Assembly: GCA_964195335.1 (NCBI GenBank)
Contig: CAXMPC010000073.1
Span: 1-7,716 of the forward strand
Origin: QNFN01 sp964195335
GTDB taxonomy: Bacteria > Pseudomonadota > Gammaproteobacteria > QNFN01
Length of the DNA stretch: 7,716 nucleotides
Direction: 5' to 3'
Shown: positions 1-5,604 of the stretch, piece after piece
Position numbering within the stretch: position 1 is the stretch's first letter
Layout of the letters: the number at the start of each line of letters is the position of its first letter
Position numbers and translations under genes: made by a program
The notes under the pieces: model-generated
What the model saw: only the letters and a program-made list of their open reading frames with translations
What the model was told of the DNA's origin: nothing
Database searches by the model: none

Positions 1-777
1 CGGTGGCTCGAACCAGGCGCGGCGGTCGACCAGCAGGTCGAAGCGTTCCCGCAGCAATGGCACGAACCCGAGGCGGTGGCGACGGGCGACGCTGAGCAGG
101 CCGAGGGCGGCATCGGCCTCGCCCTCGAGGATGGGCACGGCCGCATCGTTTTCGGTGCGCGCGGTGGAGACGGCCTGCAGCTGTTCGATGGGCACGGCCG
201 CCTTGGCGAGCAGGTGCACCATCAGTGCCTGGCTGCCGGCCTGCGCCTGGCGGAAGACCACGCGACGTCCTGCGAGGTCGCCGACGTCGCGGATTTCATC
301 CACCAGTTCGGGGGCGACGATCAGGCCGCGCTCCCGCCAGGCGAACTCGACCAGTACGACCGGGTCGTGGGCGAAGCGTGCCGCCGCAACAGCCAGGTTC
401 CAGGAGCCGCTTTCAGGGTCGAAGAGGTGCAGGCCGGTGATGGTGCCTTCGCTCCCGGCGTGGCGCTCGAGGCCGTCGAGGCTGCCGCCGAAGAGCATCG
501 CCAGGCCTGAACCGGATTCGAGCACGGCCCACTCCAGCAGCGGATCGTGGCTGCCGAGGAAGACGTCCGGTCGCGACCTGGCCGGTGGCGGGTCGAGCCC
601 TTCGCTGTTGTCGGCGACCCAGGCGTTGATCGCCCGGCGCGGGAACAGCAGCTTGCCGGTGACGCGGGAGCACGGCACCTCTCCGGCGGCCGCCAGCTCG
701 TAGACCTTGCGCTGCTTGACCCGTAGCAGGTCAGCCAGCTCCTTCGCGGTGAGGTACTCGGTTTCGTGCTGTTCCAT
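1..777 (-). CDS. HTH regulator with PBP-like sensor domain (partial, C-terminus off the left edge)
   Basis: This is an open frame of 259 codons without a stop, starting at an ATG at 777-775 and running off the left edge. Residues about 7-55 form an excisionase/MerR-like winged helix: YLTAKELADLLRV, then KVYELAAAGEVPCSR, then GKLLFPRRAINAWV. After a Pro/Arg linker (about 62-70), a periplasmic-binding-protein-like domain begins near VFLGSHDPLLEWAV and continues to the edge, including RRVVFRQAQAGSQ, EGEADAALGLLSVAR and GFVPLLRERFDLLVDRRAW. This is the layout of the COG1910/PF12727-type regulators, in which a binding-protein fold serves as cytoplasmic ligand sensor. By family experience only about 20-40 residues are missing. 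An AGGCGAG stretch about 8 bases upstream is a weak ribosome site; an in-frame TTG 21 bases further upstream is a less likely start. It is divergent from tupBCA, so control of tungstate or molybdate uptake is the likely role (inference). It is not a classical ModE: no ModE-type N-terminus or Mop/TOBE domain is seen. Confidence 0.88.
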   Translation of the reverse strand, partial: MEQHETEYLTAKELADLLRVKQRKVYELAAAGEVPCSRVTGKLLFPRRAINAWVADNSEGLDPPPARSRPDVFLGSHDPLLEWAVLESGSGLAMLFGGSLDGLERHAGSEGTITGLHLFDPESGSWNLAVAAARFAHDPVVLVEFAWRERGLIVAPELVDEIRDVGDLAGRRVVFRQAQAGSQALMVHLLAKAAVPIEQLQAVSTARTENDAAVPILEGEADAALGLLSVARRHRLGFVPLLRERFDLLVDRRAWFEPP

Positions 778-964
778 GCCGTTTCTCGCCTGCTTCAAGG
801 ATGGTTGCAGCATCGCTGCCGACAATCAACACGTCGTTGGAGGCGACCATGGCCTGTGGAGCCGGGCCGCACGTCCGCCAAGGTCATGGTTCCCGACCGG
901 TCACTGCGGGCTCGCAAGCGGATGAATTGCATCGGTTTATCTGCCATGGATTGACCGCTATCAC

Positions 965-980
965 TTGCGCCAACGTGCAA
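965..980. promoter_or_regulatory. Imperfect dyad, possible operator
   Basis: TTGCGC and GTGCAA form two six-base arms around a four-base CAAC centre, with one G-T mismatch. The site lies 53 bases before the tupB ATG, where a repressor or activator site would be expected. No known operator consensus was recognised, so the assignment rests on symmetry and position only. Confidence 0.3.
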
Positions 981-989
981 ATTGAGACA

Positions 990-1031
990 TTGTGTCGTAA
1001 ATAATGCACTAAATTACATTAAACAACACAA
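990..1031. promoter_or_regulatory. Nested inverted repeats directly before tupB, possible operator
   Basis: Two perfect inverted repeats are nearly concentric. The outer pair is TTGTGT at 990-995 with ACACAA at 1026-1031. The inner pair is TAATG at 1002-1006 with CATTA at 1017-1021; counting further matches, 1002-1021 is a 20-base imperfect palindrome matching at 7 of 10 base pairs. The centres differ by one base. The AT-rich block ends one base before the tupB ATG, so a bound protein here would block transcription or initiation. The repeats lie in a low-complexity AT-rich stretch, which raises the chance of coincidence. It is the best candidate site for the divergent regulator. Confidence 0.35.
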
Positions 1032-1032
1032 A

Positions 1033-1740
1033 ATGCAGGATTTCAGTCAAGCCTTTCGATTGGCCTTCGAGTTGGTGTTTTCGGCAGATGCGGACCTGCT
1101 CGAGATCATCGTGCTCTCCTTGCGGGTCAGCCTCACCGCCGTGGCCATCGCCTGCGTCATCGGCCTGCCGCTGGGCGCGGCCATCGCCATGGGTCGCTTC
1201 CGCGGCCGCAATGCCACCATCATCCTGCTCAATGCCTTGATGGGTCTGCCGCCGGTGGTTGTCGGCCTGCTGGTCTACCTGATGCTCTCCAACGCCGGAC
1301 CGCTCGGCTGGATGCAACTGCTCTATACGCCGATGGCGATGATCGTCGCCCAGACGGTGCTGATCACGCCGATCGTCGCTGCGTTGTCACGTGAGGTGAT
1401 CGAGCAGTTACACAACGAGTACGCCGAGCAGTTCCGCTCGCTCTGCGTGCCGACATCGAAGGCGATCCGGGCGCTGCTCTGGGACGGGCGCTACAGTCTG
1501 CTGACCGTCCTGCTGGCCGGTTTCGGGCGCGCCGTGGCCGAGGTCGGTGCGGTGATCATCGTCGGCGGCAACATCGATCACCTGACCCGGGTGATGACCA
1601 CAGCCATCGCCCTGGAGACCTCCAAGGGCGATCTCGGCCTGGCGCTGGCGCTGGGGCTGGTGCTGCTGGTCCTCGCGCTGTCGGTCAACGCGGCGGTGAT
1701 GGCGCTGCGCCTGACCGCGACCCGTCATGCCTACGCCTGA
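1033..1740 (+). CDS. tupB: Tungstate ABC transporter permease TupB
   Basis: This inner-membrane permease of 235 residues is the usual TupB length. TupB forms the channel that receives tungstate from TupA and is driven by TupC. Family-typical segments are IIVLSLRVSLTAVAIA, LNALMGLPPVVVGLLVYL, MIVAQTVLITPIVAALS, GFGRAVAEVGAVIIVGGN and TTAIALETSKGDLGLALALG. About five hydrophobic membrane segments are visible. The cytoplasmic EAA loop (about residues 130-150) carries Cys138 where the family normally has Gly. I chose ATG 1033 because MQDFSQAFRLAF matches the usual TupB beginning; an in-frame TTG at 982 would add 17 residues that look like AT-rich leader. No Shine-Dalgarno is visible before 1033. 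It is the first gene of the operon and overlaps tupC by 14 bases. Confidence 0.92.
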   Translation: MQDFSQAFRLAFELVFSADADLLEIIVLSLRVSLTAVAIACVIGLPLGAAIAMGRFRGRNATIILLNALMGLPPVVVGLLVYLMLSNAGPLGWMQLLYTPMAMIVAQTVLITPIVAALSREVIEQLHNEYAEQFRSLCVPTSKAIRALLWDGRYSLLTVLLAGFGRAVAEVGAVIIVGGNIDHLTRVMTTAIALETSKGDLGLALALGLVLLVLALSVNAAVMALRLTATRHAYA

Positions 1741-2491
1741 GGAGGCCGCTGGCCTGGTGATCGAGCCACCTGTGACCACATCGGTCCCGCCGGGACAGGG
1801 GGTGGTACACGGTTTGGCCTACGATGCCGGGGGCCGCCGTCTGCTCGATGGCATCGATCTCGACATCCAGGCCGAAAAATTCACCGTCATCATGGGTCCC
1901 AACGGAGCCGGCAAGAGCCTGTTCCTGAGACTGCTGCACGGGCTGATCGAACCGAGTGCCGGGTCTATCCACTGGGGTGGGAAATCCCTGGACGACCAGG
2001 TGCGCCGGCAGCAGTCGCTGGTGTTCCAGCGGCCCGTGCTGTTGCGCCGGTCGGTGGCGGCCAATCTCGAATTCGTACTGAACCTGCGCGGTCGGGTCGA
2101 TCCCGCCGCGGTGCGCGCCATCCTGCGCCACGTTGGCCTCGAAGCCCAGGCCGGCCAGCCGGCGCGCCTGCTGTCGGGTGGTGAACAGCAGCGCCTGGCG
2201 CTGGCACGCGCCCTCGCCCTCAAGCCACGGGTGCTGTTCCTCGACGAGCCGACCGCCAGCCTCGATCCCGCCTCGACAGCGGCCATCGAACGCCTGGTCG
2301 GGGAGGCAAATCAGCGAGGCACGACGGTCGTATTTGTCACGCACGACGGTGGCCAGGCACGCCGCCTGGCCGACGAGGTCATCTTCCTTCACCGCGGGCG
2401 ACTGTTGGAGCAGACTCCCGCCACACGGTTCTTCGATCGACCGACGTCGTCCGAGGCGGCGGATTACCTCGCCGGTCGACTGGTCTTCTGA
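1727..2491 (+). CDS. tupC: Tungstate ABC transporter ATP-binding protein TupC
   Basis: This cytoplasmic ATPase powers the TupB permease. All motifs are present in order (numbered from ATG 1727): Walker A GPNGAGKS at 57-64, Q-loop Gln101, signature LSGGEQQ at 149-155, Walker B LFLDEP at 170-175, D-loop SLD at 178-180 and H-loop His206. The protein is 254 residues, normal for a TupC-type ATPase with no added C-terminal regulatory domain. The start is uncertain. ATG 1727 has no ribosome site. An in-frame GTG at 1757 lies 11 bases after a strong AGGAGG that overlaps the tupB stop, and would remove ten residues; a GTG at 1802 is also possible. The first 27 residues are low in family similarity. 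Overlap with tupB implies coupled translation. The assignment as TupC rather than another importer ATPase rests partly on its neighbours. Confidence 0.92.
   Translation: MPTPEEAAGLVIEPPVTTSVPPGQGVVHGLAYDAGGRRLLDGIDLDIQAEKFTVIMGPNGAGKSLFLRLLHGLIEPSAGSIHWGGKSLDDQVRRQQSLVFQRPVLLRRSVAANLEFVLNLRGRVDPAAVRAILRHVGLEAQAGQPARLLSGGEQQRLALARALALKPRVLFLDEPTASLDPASTAAIERLVGEANQRGTTVVFVTHDGGQARRLADEVIFLHRGRLLEQTPATRFFDRPTSSEAADYLAGRLVF
1740..1745 (+). promoter_or_regulatory. Strong ribosome binding site inside the tupB/tupC junction
   Basis: AGGAGG begins on the last base of the tupB stop codon. It cannot serve ATG 1727, which lies upstream of it, but it precedes an in-frame GTG at 1757-1759 by 11 bases. 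The spacing is longer than ideal but tolerable. This suggests that TupC translation starts at 1757, reinitiated as ribosomes finish tupB. Confidence 0.5.
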
Positions 2492-2515
2492 ATATCACGA
2501 TCACTACGCTACCGC

Positions 2516-2520
2516 AGGGG
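2516..2520 (+). promoter_or_regulatory. Ribosome binding site of tupA
   Basis: AGGGG lies six bases before ATG 2527. This spacing selects ATG 2527 over the in-frame TTG at 2521, which directly abuts the site. Confidence 0.65.
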
Positions 2521-2526
2521 TTGTCG

Positions 2527-3357
2527 ATGGAAAGGAAGGTGTTCGTCAGTCACATCACCGCCGCGCTGCTGCTCGGTGCACTGGTCGCGTCGCCGGCCGT
2601 GTCCGCGGAGAGATCGATCATCCTGCAGTCGACGACCTCGACGGCGAACTCGGGTCTCTACGAACACCTGCTGCCCATGTTCGAGCAGCAGAGCGGCATC
2701 CGGGTCAACGTGGTTGCGGTCGGCACCGGCCAGGCGATAAAGAACGCACGCAACGGTGACGGCGACGTGCTGCTGGTGCACGCCAAGTCGGCCGAGGAGA
2801 AGTTCGTCGCCGACGGCTTCGGCATCGAGCGCTTCGACGTCATGTACAACGACTTCGTCATCGTCGGCCCGCCCTCCGATCCGGCGGCCATCGGCGGTCA
2901 GGGCGACGCCGCCACGGCCCTGAAAAAGATTGCCACGGCCAAGGCGCTGTTCGCCTCGCGTGGCGACAATTCGGGTACCCACAAGAAAGAGGTCGCGCTG
3001 TGGCAGGCCGCGGGGATCAATCAGGACGAGGCGAGCGGGACCTGGTACCGCGAGACCGGTTCCGGCATGGGGGCGACGTTGAACGTCGCCGTCGGCATGG
3101 GCGCCTACGCCCTGACCGATCGCGGCACCTGGATCAGCTTCAAAAACCGGGGCGAGTTCAAGGTCCTGGTCCAGGGTGACGACGAACTGTTCAACCAGTA
3201 CGGGGTGATCCTGGTTGATCCAGCTCGGCACCCGCGGGTCAAGGCGGCGGAGGGGCAGGCGTTTATCGACTGGATTCGCGGCGAGCAGGGCCAGCAGGCA
3301 ATCGCCAGCTACCGGCTCGGCGGCCAGCAGCTCTTTTTTCCAAATGCGAAGCGGTGA
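2527..3357 (+). CDS. tupA: Tungstate-binding periplasmic protein TupA
   Basis: This periplasmic binding protein of 276 residues captures tungstate and delivers it to TupBC. A Sec signal peptide spans residues 1-27: basic MERK, a hydrophobic core, and cleavage after ASPAVSA. The oxyanion-binding signature is STTSTANSGL at 35-44, a mild variant of the usual TTTS. It is followed by the family-typical VGTGQAIKNARNGDGDVLLVH (66-85), MYNDFVIVGP (106-115), SRGDNSGTHKKE (144-155), WYRETGSGMG, GAYALTDRGTW and NQYGVILVDP. Arg145 in SRGDNSGTH corresponds to mature residue 118; I recall, without being able to check, that Arg118 governs tungstate/molybdate discrimination in a studied Desulfovibrio TupA. 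The motif set separates it from ModA and WtpA. There is no lipobox, so it should be soluble in the periplasm. It is the third and last gene of the operon, 35 bases after tupC. Confidence 0.95.
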   Translation: MERKVFVSHITAALLLGALVASPAVSAERSIILQSTTSTANSGLYEHLLPMFEQQSGIRVNVVAVGTGQAIKNARNGDGDVLLVHAKSAEEKFVADGFGIERFDVMYNDFVIVGPPSDPAAIGGQGDAATALKKIATAKALFASRGDNSGTHKKEVALWQAAGINQDEASGTWYRETGSGMGATLNVAVGMGAYALTDRGTWISFKNRGEFKVLVQGDDELFNQYGVILVDPARHPRVKAAEGQAFIDWIRGEQGQQAIASYRLGGQQLFFPNAKR

Positions 3358-3361
3358 CGTT

Positions 3362-3387
3362 CGGCAAATGGCACCGCGTGGCTGCCG
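3362..3387. terminator. Short dyad between converging tupA and receptor genes
   Basis: CGGCA at 3362-3366 pairs with TGCCG at 3383-3387 around a 16-base loop that contains a small CAC/GTG dyad. It fills the 30 bases between two convergent stop codons, where a bidirectional terminator would be expected. The stem is short and there is no clean run of T on either side; TTTT at 3394-3397 is the nearest on the plus strand. It is therefore a weak intrinsic terminator at best. Confidence 0.3.
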
Positions 3388-5499
3388 TCAGGGATTTTCC
3401 AGCAGAAGCGACAGCAGCACGCGGGTATCGAACAGGTTCTCATCATGGAAATCAGCGTAGGTTTCGCCGAGATTCTGTAGCGTGAAGGCGAACTCGGCGC
3501 GGCTGTCGCCGACCCTTATCTTGTAGCCGACACGGGCATCGAGCCGCGTGTAGGCGTCGACCTGGTTGCCGTCACCGAGGAACAACATGTCGTCAACATG
3601 ATTGGCTACCAGGCTCGCGGTCATGCCGCTGTCGAAGCGATGGATCAGCATCGCCATCCAGGTGTGGTCCGGCACGCTGTCGGCCAGTTCATCCGCCTTG
3701 CCGTTATCGGCCGTGGCGTCGGCATTGACAAGCGAGAAACCGCCGATCAGGCGCGTCCCCGGAGGCAGGCGCCATTCGACACTGCCCTCGAGGCCGTCGA
3801 GGGTCATCTGGCCGCCGTTGTGGTAGTCGATGGCAACACCAGAAACGTTGGCCAGGCCCTTCGAACTGACCGGGGCCGGGGTGAAATCGGTCAGCACCAG
3901 GTCATCGAGTTCCTTGCGGAACAGTTTCAGATCCACGGCGAGATTGCCAGTCAGACGGCCGAGACCGGCACCGTAGCGGTAACCGAGTTCGTAGGAGGTG
4001 ATCTCCTCGGGATCGAGAGGGGTGCGGGTCCAGTTGAGGAGTGTTGTGACCTGGCATGGTGCCGGGCTGGGGGCGGCGGGCCCGAGCAGGATGCCGTAGA
4101 GGGCATCGCAGCCGGCCTGTGGTGGCGGTGAGACGATGTCCAGCACGGCGCCCTGGTCGGAGTAGGCCTCGAAAATGACCGGTGAGCGCGTGGCGCGCGA
4201 GGCCGACAGCCGCAGTGTGTGCCCGGCGCCTGGGTGAAACACCAGACCGGCACGCGGTGACAGCTGGGCATCGATCAGGTCGCTCTCTTCCCACATCAGC
4301 CCCAGGCTCGCCTGGGCGGCGTCGGTCATCTGCCACTCGAGGTGGCCGAACAGCCGGTAGAGGTCGTTGTCCATCGCCATCGCGGTGCCGAGATCGAACA
4401 GGTCCTCGACGCTGTCGTAGCGCGCCTCGCCACCCCAGACGCCGCGCCAATCCGACGCCAGGCGGAAGCGGTGTTCGAGTCCGAAATCGGTCCGCTCGGT
4501 ATCGGAATCGCGCTTGATGTCGGCGGCGAGTAGGAACGGCCCCAGGTTATCGGCAAAGCTGTCGCTCTCCTCCCAACTGGTCCACTGGTGGTAGGCGGTC
4601 AGGGTCAGGCCGCTATCGACGTCCCAGTCACGTTGCCAGCGGCCGAGCAGGAAGCCCTCGTTGGTGTCCACGGTGCGGCGTCCGATCGAGTCCTCGGTCT
4701 CGAGTTCGCCGGCACTGTAGGCGCCTTTGAACTCGAGTCGTGTCGCCGCGTCGAGACTGCGCGCGAGGTCACCTTGCAGGAAGTTGATGCGCTTGCCGTC
4801 GTGGAGGTTGGCGAAGCCGTCATCCTGGCGATGGCCGAAGGTGAGGTGGTAGTCCCAGGTCGGGCCGTTGTCACCGAAGCCGGCGTTGACGTCGAATACC
4901 CCATCGGAACCGGTTCGCGCCACGGCATGGGTGCGTGCCATGTCGAACTGGTGACGGGTGGTGATGATGATGGTGCCAAGGAAGGAGTTGCTGCCGAACG
5001 ATGCGGCGTTGGGTCCGCGAATCACCTCGATGCGCTCGATGTCCTCGACATCGAGCGGCAGGGTGGACCAGTTGACGCCGCCGACCAGCGGGTCGTAAGC
5101 GGTGCGGCCGTCGATCAGCACCTGCATGCGGCGCGAAAAGGCGTCGAGCAGGCCGAGGTAACCGGCATCACGGTCGTGACCGGTGCGTGAGCCGACGATC
5201 ATCCCAGGGACGAGGCGGAACAGGTCGGGTATTTCGCGGGCGCCGGAGGCGGTGATCATCTCGCGGTCGATGACGGTGATCGCGACGGGAGACTCGGTCA
5301 GCGGCTGGGCCAGGCGGGTGCCGGAGAGCACCACGGGGATGTCCCCGAGGTAGAGGCTCTCGGGGGAATCGTACGGGCTGTGTTCGTCACCGATAACCGT
5401 GCCGGTGCAGGCCGCCAGGCACAGCAGGACACCAGCGCGCATGGATCGGTTCGATCCAATGCACGGCCGCCGAATGGATCGGTTGCCCCTCATTCCCAC
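3388..5499 (-). CDS. TonB-dependent outer-membrane receptor (downstream copy)
   Basis: This is a TonB-gated receptor that would import a scarce ligand across the outer membrane; the ligand is not identifiable. It has 703 residues from GTG 5499. Residues 20-37 form an export signal; a TonB-box-like DIPVVLSG lies at 53-60. The plug spans about 61-183 with conserved IDREMITASGAREI, VLIDGR, DIERIEVIRGPN and NSFLG. A beta barrel fills the rest, with alternating aromatic strands. Cys464 and Cys482 bracket a Pro/Ala-rich loop. Start choice: GTG 5499 sits six bases after GGTAGG; ATG 5493 and ATG 5442 are alternatives, 5442 giving the most ordinary signal peptide. Oddities: LAAC at 28-31 fits a lipoprotein box, and the protein ends LLLENP rather than with an aromatic residue. 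It is a paralogue of the gene immediately upstream, 105 bases away, and probably has its own promoter. Confidence 0.92.
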   Translation of the reverse strand: MGMRGNRSIRRPCIGSNRSMRAGVLLCLAACTGTVIGDEHSPYDSPESLYLGDIPVVLSGTRLAQPLTESPVAITVIDREMITASGAREIPDLFRLVPGMIVGSRTGHDRDAGYLGLLDAFSRRMQVLIDGRTAYDPLVGGVNWSTLPLDVEDIERIEVIRGPNAASFGSNSFLGTIIITTRHQFDMARTHAVARTGSDGVFDVNAGFGDNGPTWDYHLTFGHRQDDGFANLHDGKRINFLQGDLARSLDAATRLEFKGAYSAGELETEDSIGRRTVDTNEGFLLGRWQRDWDVDSGLTLTAYHQWTSWEESDSFADNLGPFLLAADIKRDSDTERTDFGLEHRFRLASDWRGVWGGEARYDSVEDLFDLGTAMAMDNDLYRLFGHLEWQMTDAAQASLGLMWEESDLIDAQLSPRAGLVFHPGAGHTLRLSASRATRSPVIFEAYSDQGAVLDIVSPPPQAGCDALYGILLGPAAPSPAPCQVTTLLNWTRTPLDPEEITSYELGYRYGAGLGRLTGNLAVDLKLFRKELDDLVLTDFTPAPVSSKGLANVSGVAIDYHNGGQMTLDGLEGSVEWRLPPGTRLIGGFSLVNADATADNGKADELADSVPDHTWMAMLIHRFDSGMTASLVANHVDDMLFLGDGNQVDAYTRLDARVGYKIRVGDSRAEFAFTLQNLGETYADFHDENLFDTRVLLSLLLENP
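5441..5484 (-). repeat. Direct repeat plus hairpin at the start of the receptor gene
   Basis: The plus-strand 11-mer ATGGATCGGTT occurs at 5441-5451 and again at 5474-5484, exactly 33 bases apart. The first copy is also half of a dyad: TGGATCG at 5442-5448 and CGATCCA at 5452-5458 with a three-base loop. Read as protein, the repeat gives NRSI and NRSM, 11 codons apart. The alternative ATG at 5442-5440 touches the end of the stem. Either this is coding sequence with an accidental repeat, or it is an untranslated leader able to fold over a start codon. Confidence 0.55.
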
Positions 5500-5505
5500 T
5501 AACTA

Positions 5506-5514
5506 CCTACCCCC
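5506..5514 (-). promoter_or_regulatory. Ribosome binding site of the downstream receptor
   Basis: On the minus strand GGGGGTAGG ends six bases before GTG 5499 and twelve before ATG 5493. The spacing favours the GTG start, though both remain possible. Confidence 0.45.
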
Positions 5515-5521
5515 AGCGCCT

Positions 5522-5550
5522 ATTTTTCCCTCGTATCGAGCGGATGACAA
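5522..5550 (-). promoter_or_regulatory. Sigma70-like promoter for the downstream receptor
   Basis: Minus-strand TTGTCA (5550-5545) matches the -35 consensus at five of six bases. It is followed after exactly 17 bases by AAAAAT (5527-5522), which matches the -10 consensus at four of six. The predicted start of transcription near 5515 leaves a leader of only about 16-22 bases before GTG 5499 or ATG 5493. No Fur-box-like palindrome was recognised around it. Confidence 0.4.
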
Positions 5551-5604
5551 CCGCGCGGGAGGGTAGGATATTTGCTCGGAACCCGGGGTACGGTACGGAA
5601 CGGT

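Larger units (their letters stand above)
778..1032. promoter_or_regulatory. Divergent control region between regulator and tupB
   Basis: This 255-base spacer between two divergent genes must hold the promoters of both. The half next to tupB (about 980-1032) is strikingly AT-rich compared with the rest of the window. It contains an imperfect dyad at 965-980 and nested inverted repeats at 990-1031, listed separately. I found no convincing -35/-10 pair for either direction; TTGACC at 951-956 and TTGTGT at 990-995 resemble -35 boxes but lack a good -10 at the right distance. No convincing gene lies here. Regulatory role is inferred from position. Confidence 0.6.

Noticed and set aside
76..703. 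Plus-strand open frames of 144 and 190 codons at the left edge
   Set aside because: They are opposite the regulator at 1-777, whose domains are recognisable; the plus-strand products show no motifs.
731..850. 39-codon minus-strand frame (MVASNDVLIVGSDAA...) overlapping the regulator start
   Set aside because: It is short, ends inside the regulator in another frame, has only a weak upstream AGG, and shows no recognisable domain. A leader peptide cannot be excluded but is not supported.
1685..2392. 235-codon open frame antisense to tupB/tupC
   Set aside because: It lies wholly opposite genes with complete ABC transporter motifs; its protein is rich in Arg, Gly, Gln and His without domain pattern, as expected for shadows in GC-rich DNA.
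2509..3231. 240-codon open frame antisense to tupA
   Set aside because: It is opposite a gene with strong family motifs and a signal peptide; the composition is that of a shadow frame and no ribosome site or motif is seen.
3331..3336. T-run near the 3' end of tupA as an intrinsic terminator
   Set aside because: The run lies inside the coding sequence and the preceding bases do not form a good stem; it would cut TupA short.
4588..5190. 200-codon plus-strand frame inside the downstream receptor
   Set aside because: It is the complement of the plug and early barrel; the Val/Glu/Gly-rich product is a typical complement of a codon-biased gene.
5587..5604. Five-base tandem pattern GTACG GTACG GAACG after the upstream receptor stop
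   Set aside because: Only two perfect units; too short to call a repeat element, and it does not form a convincing terminator with a T run.
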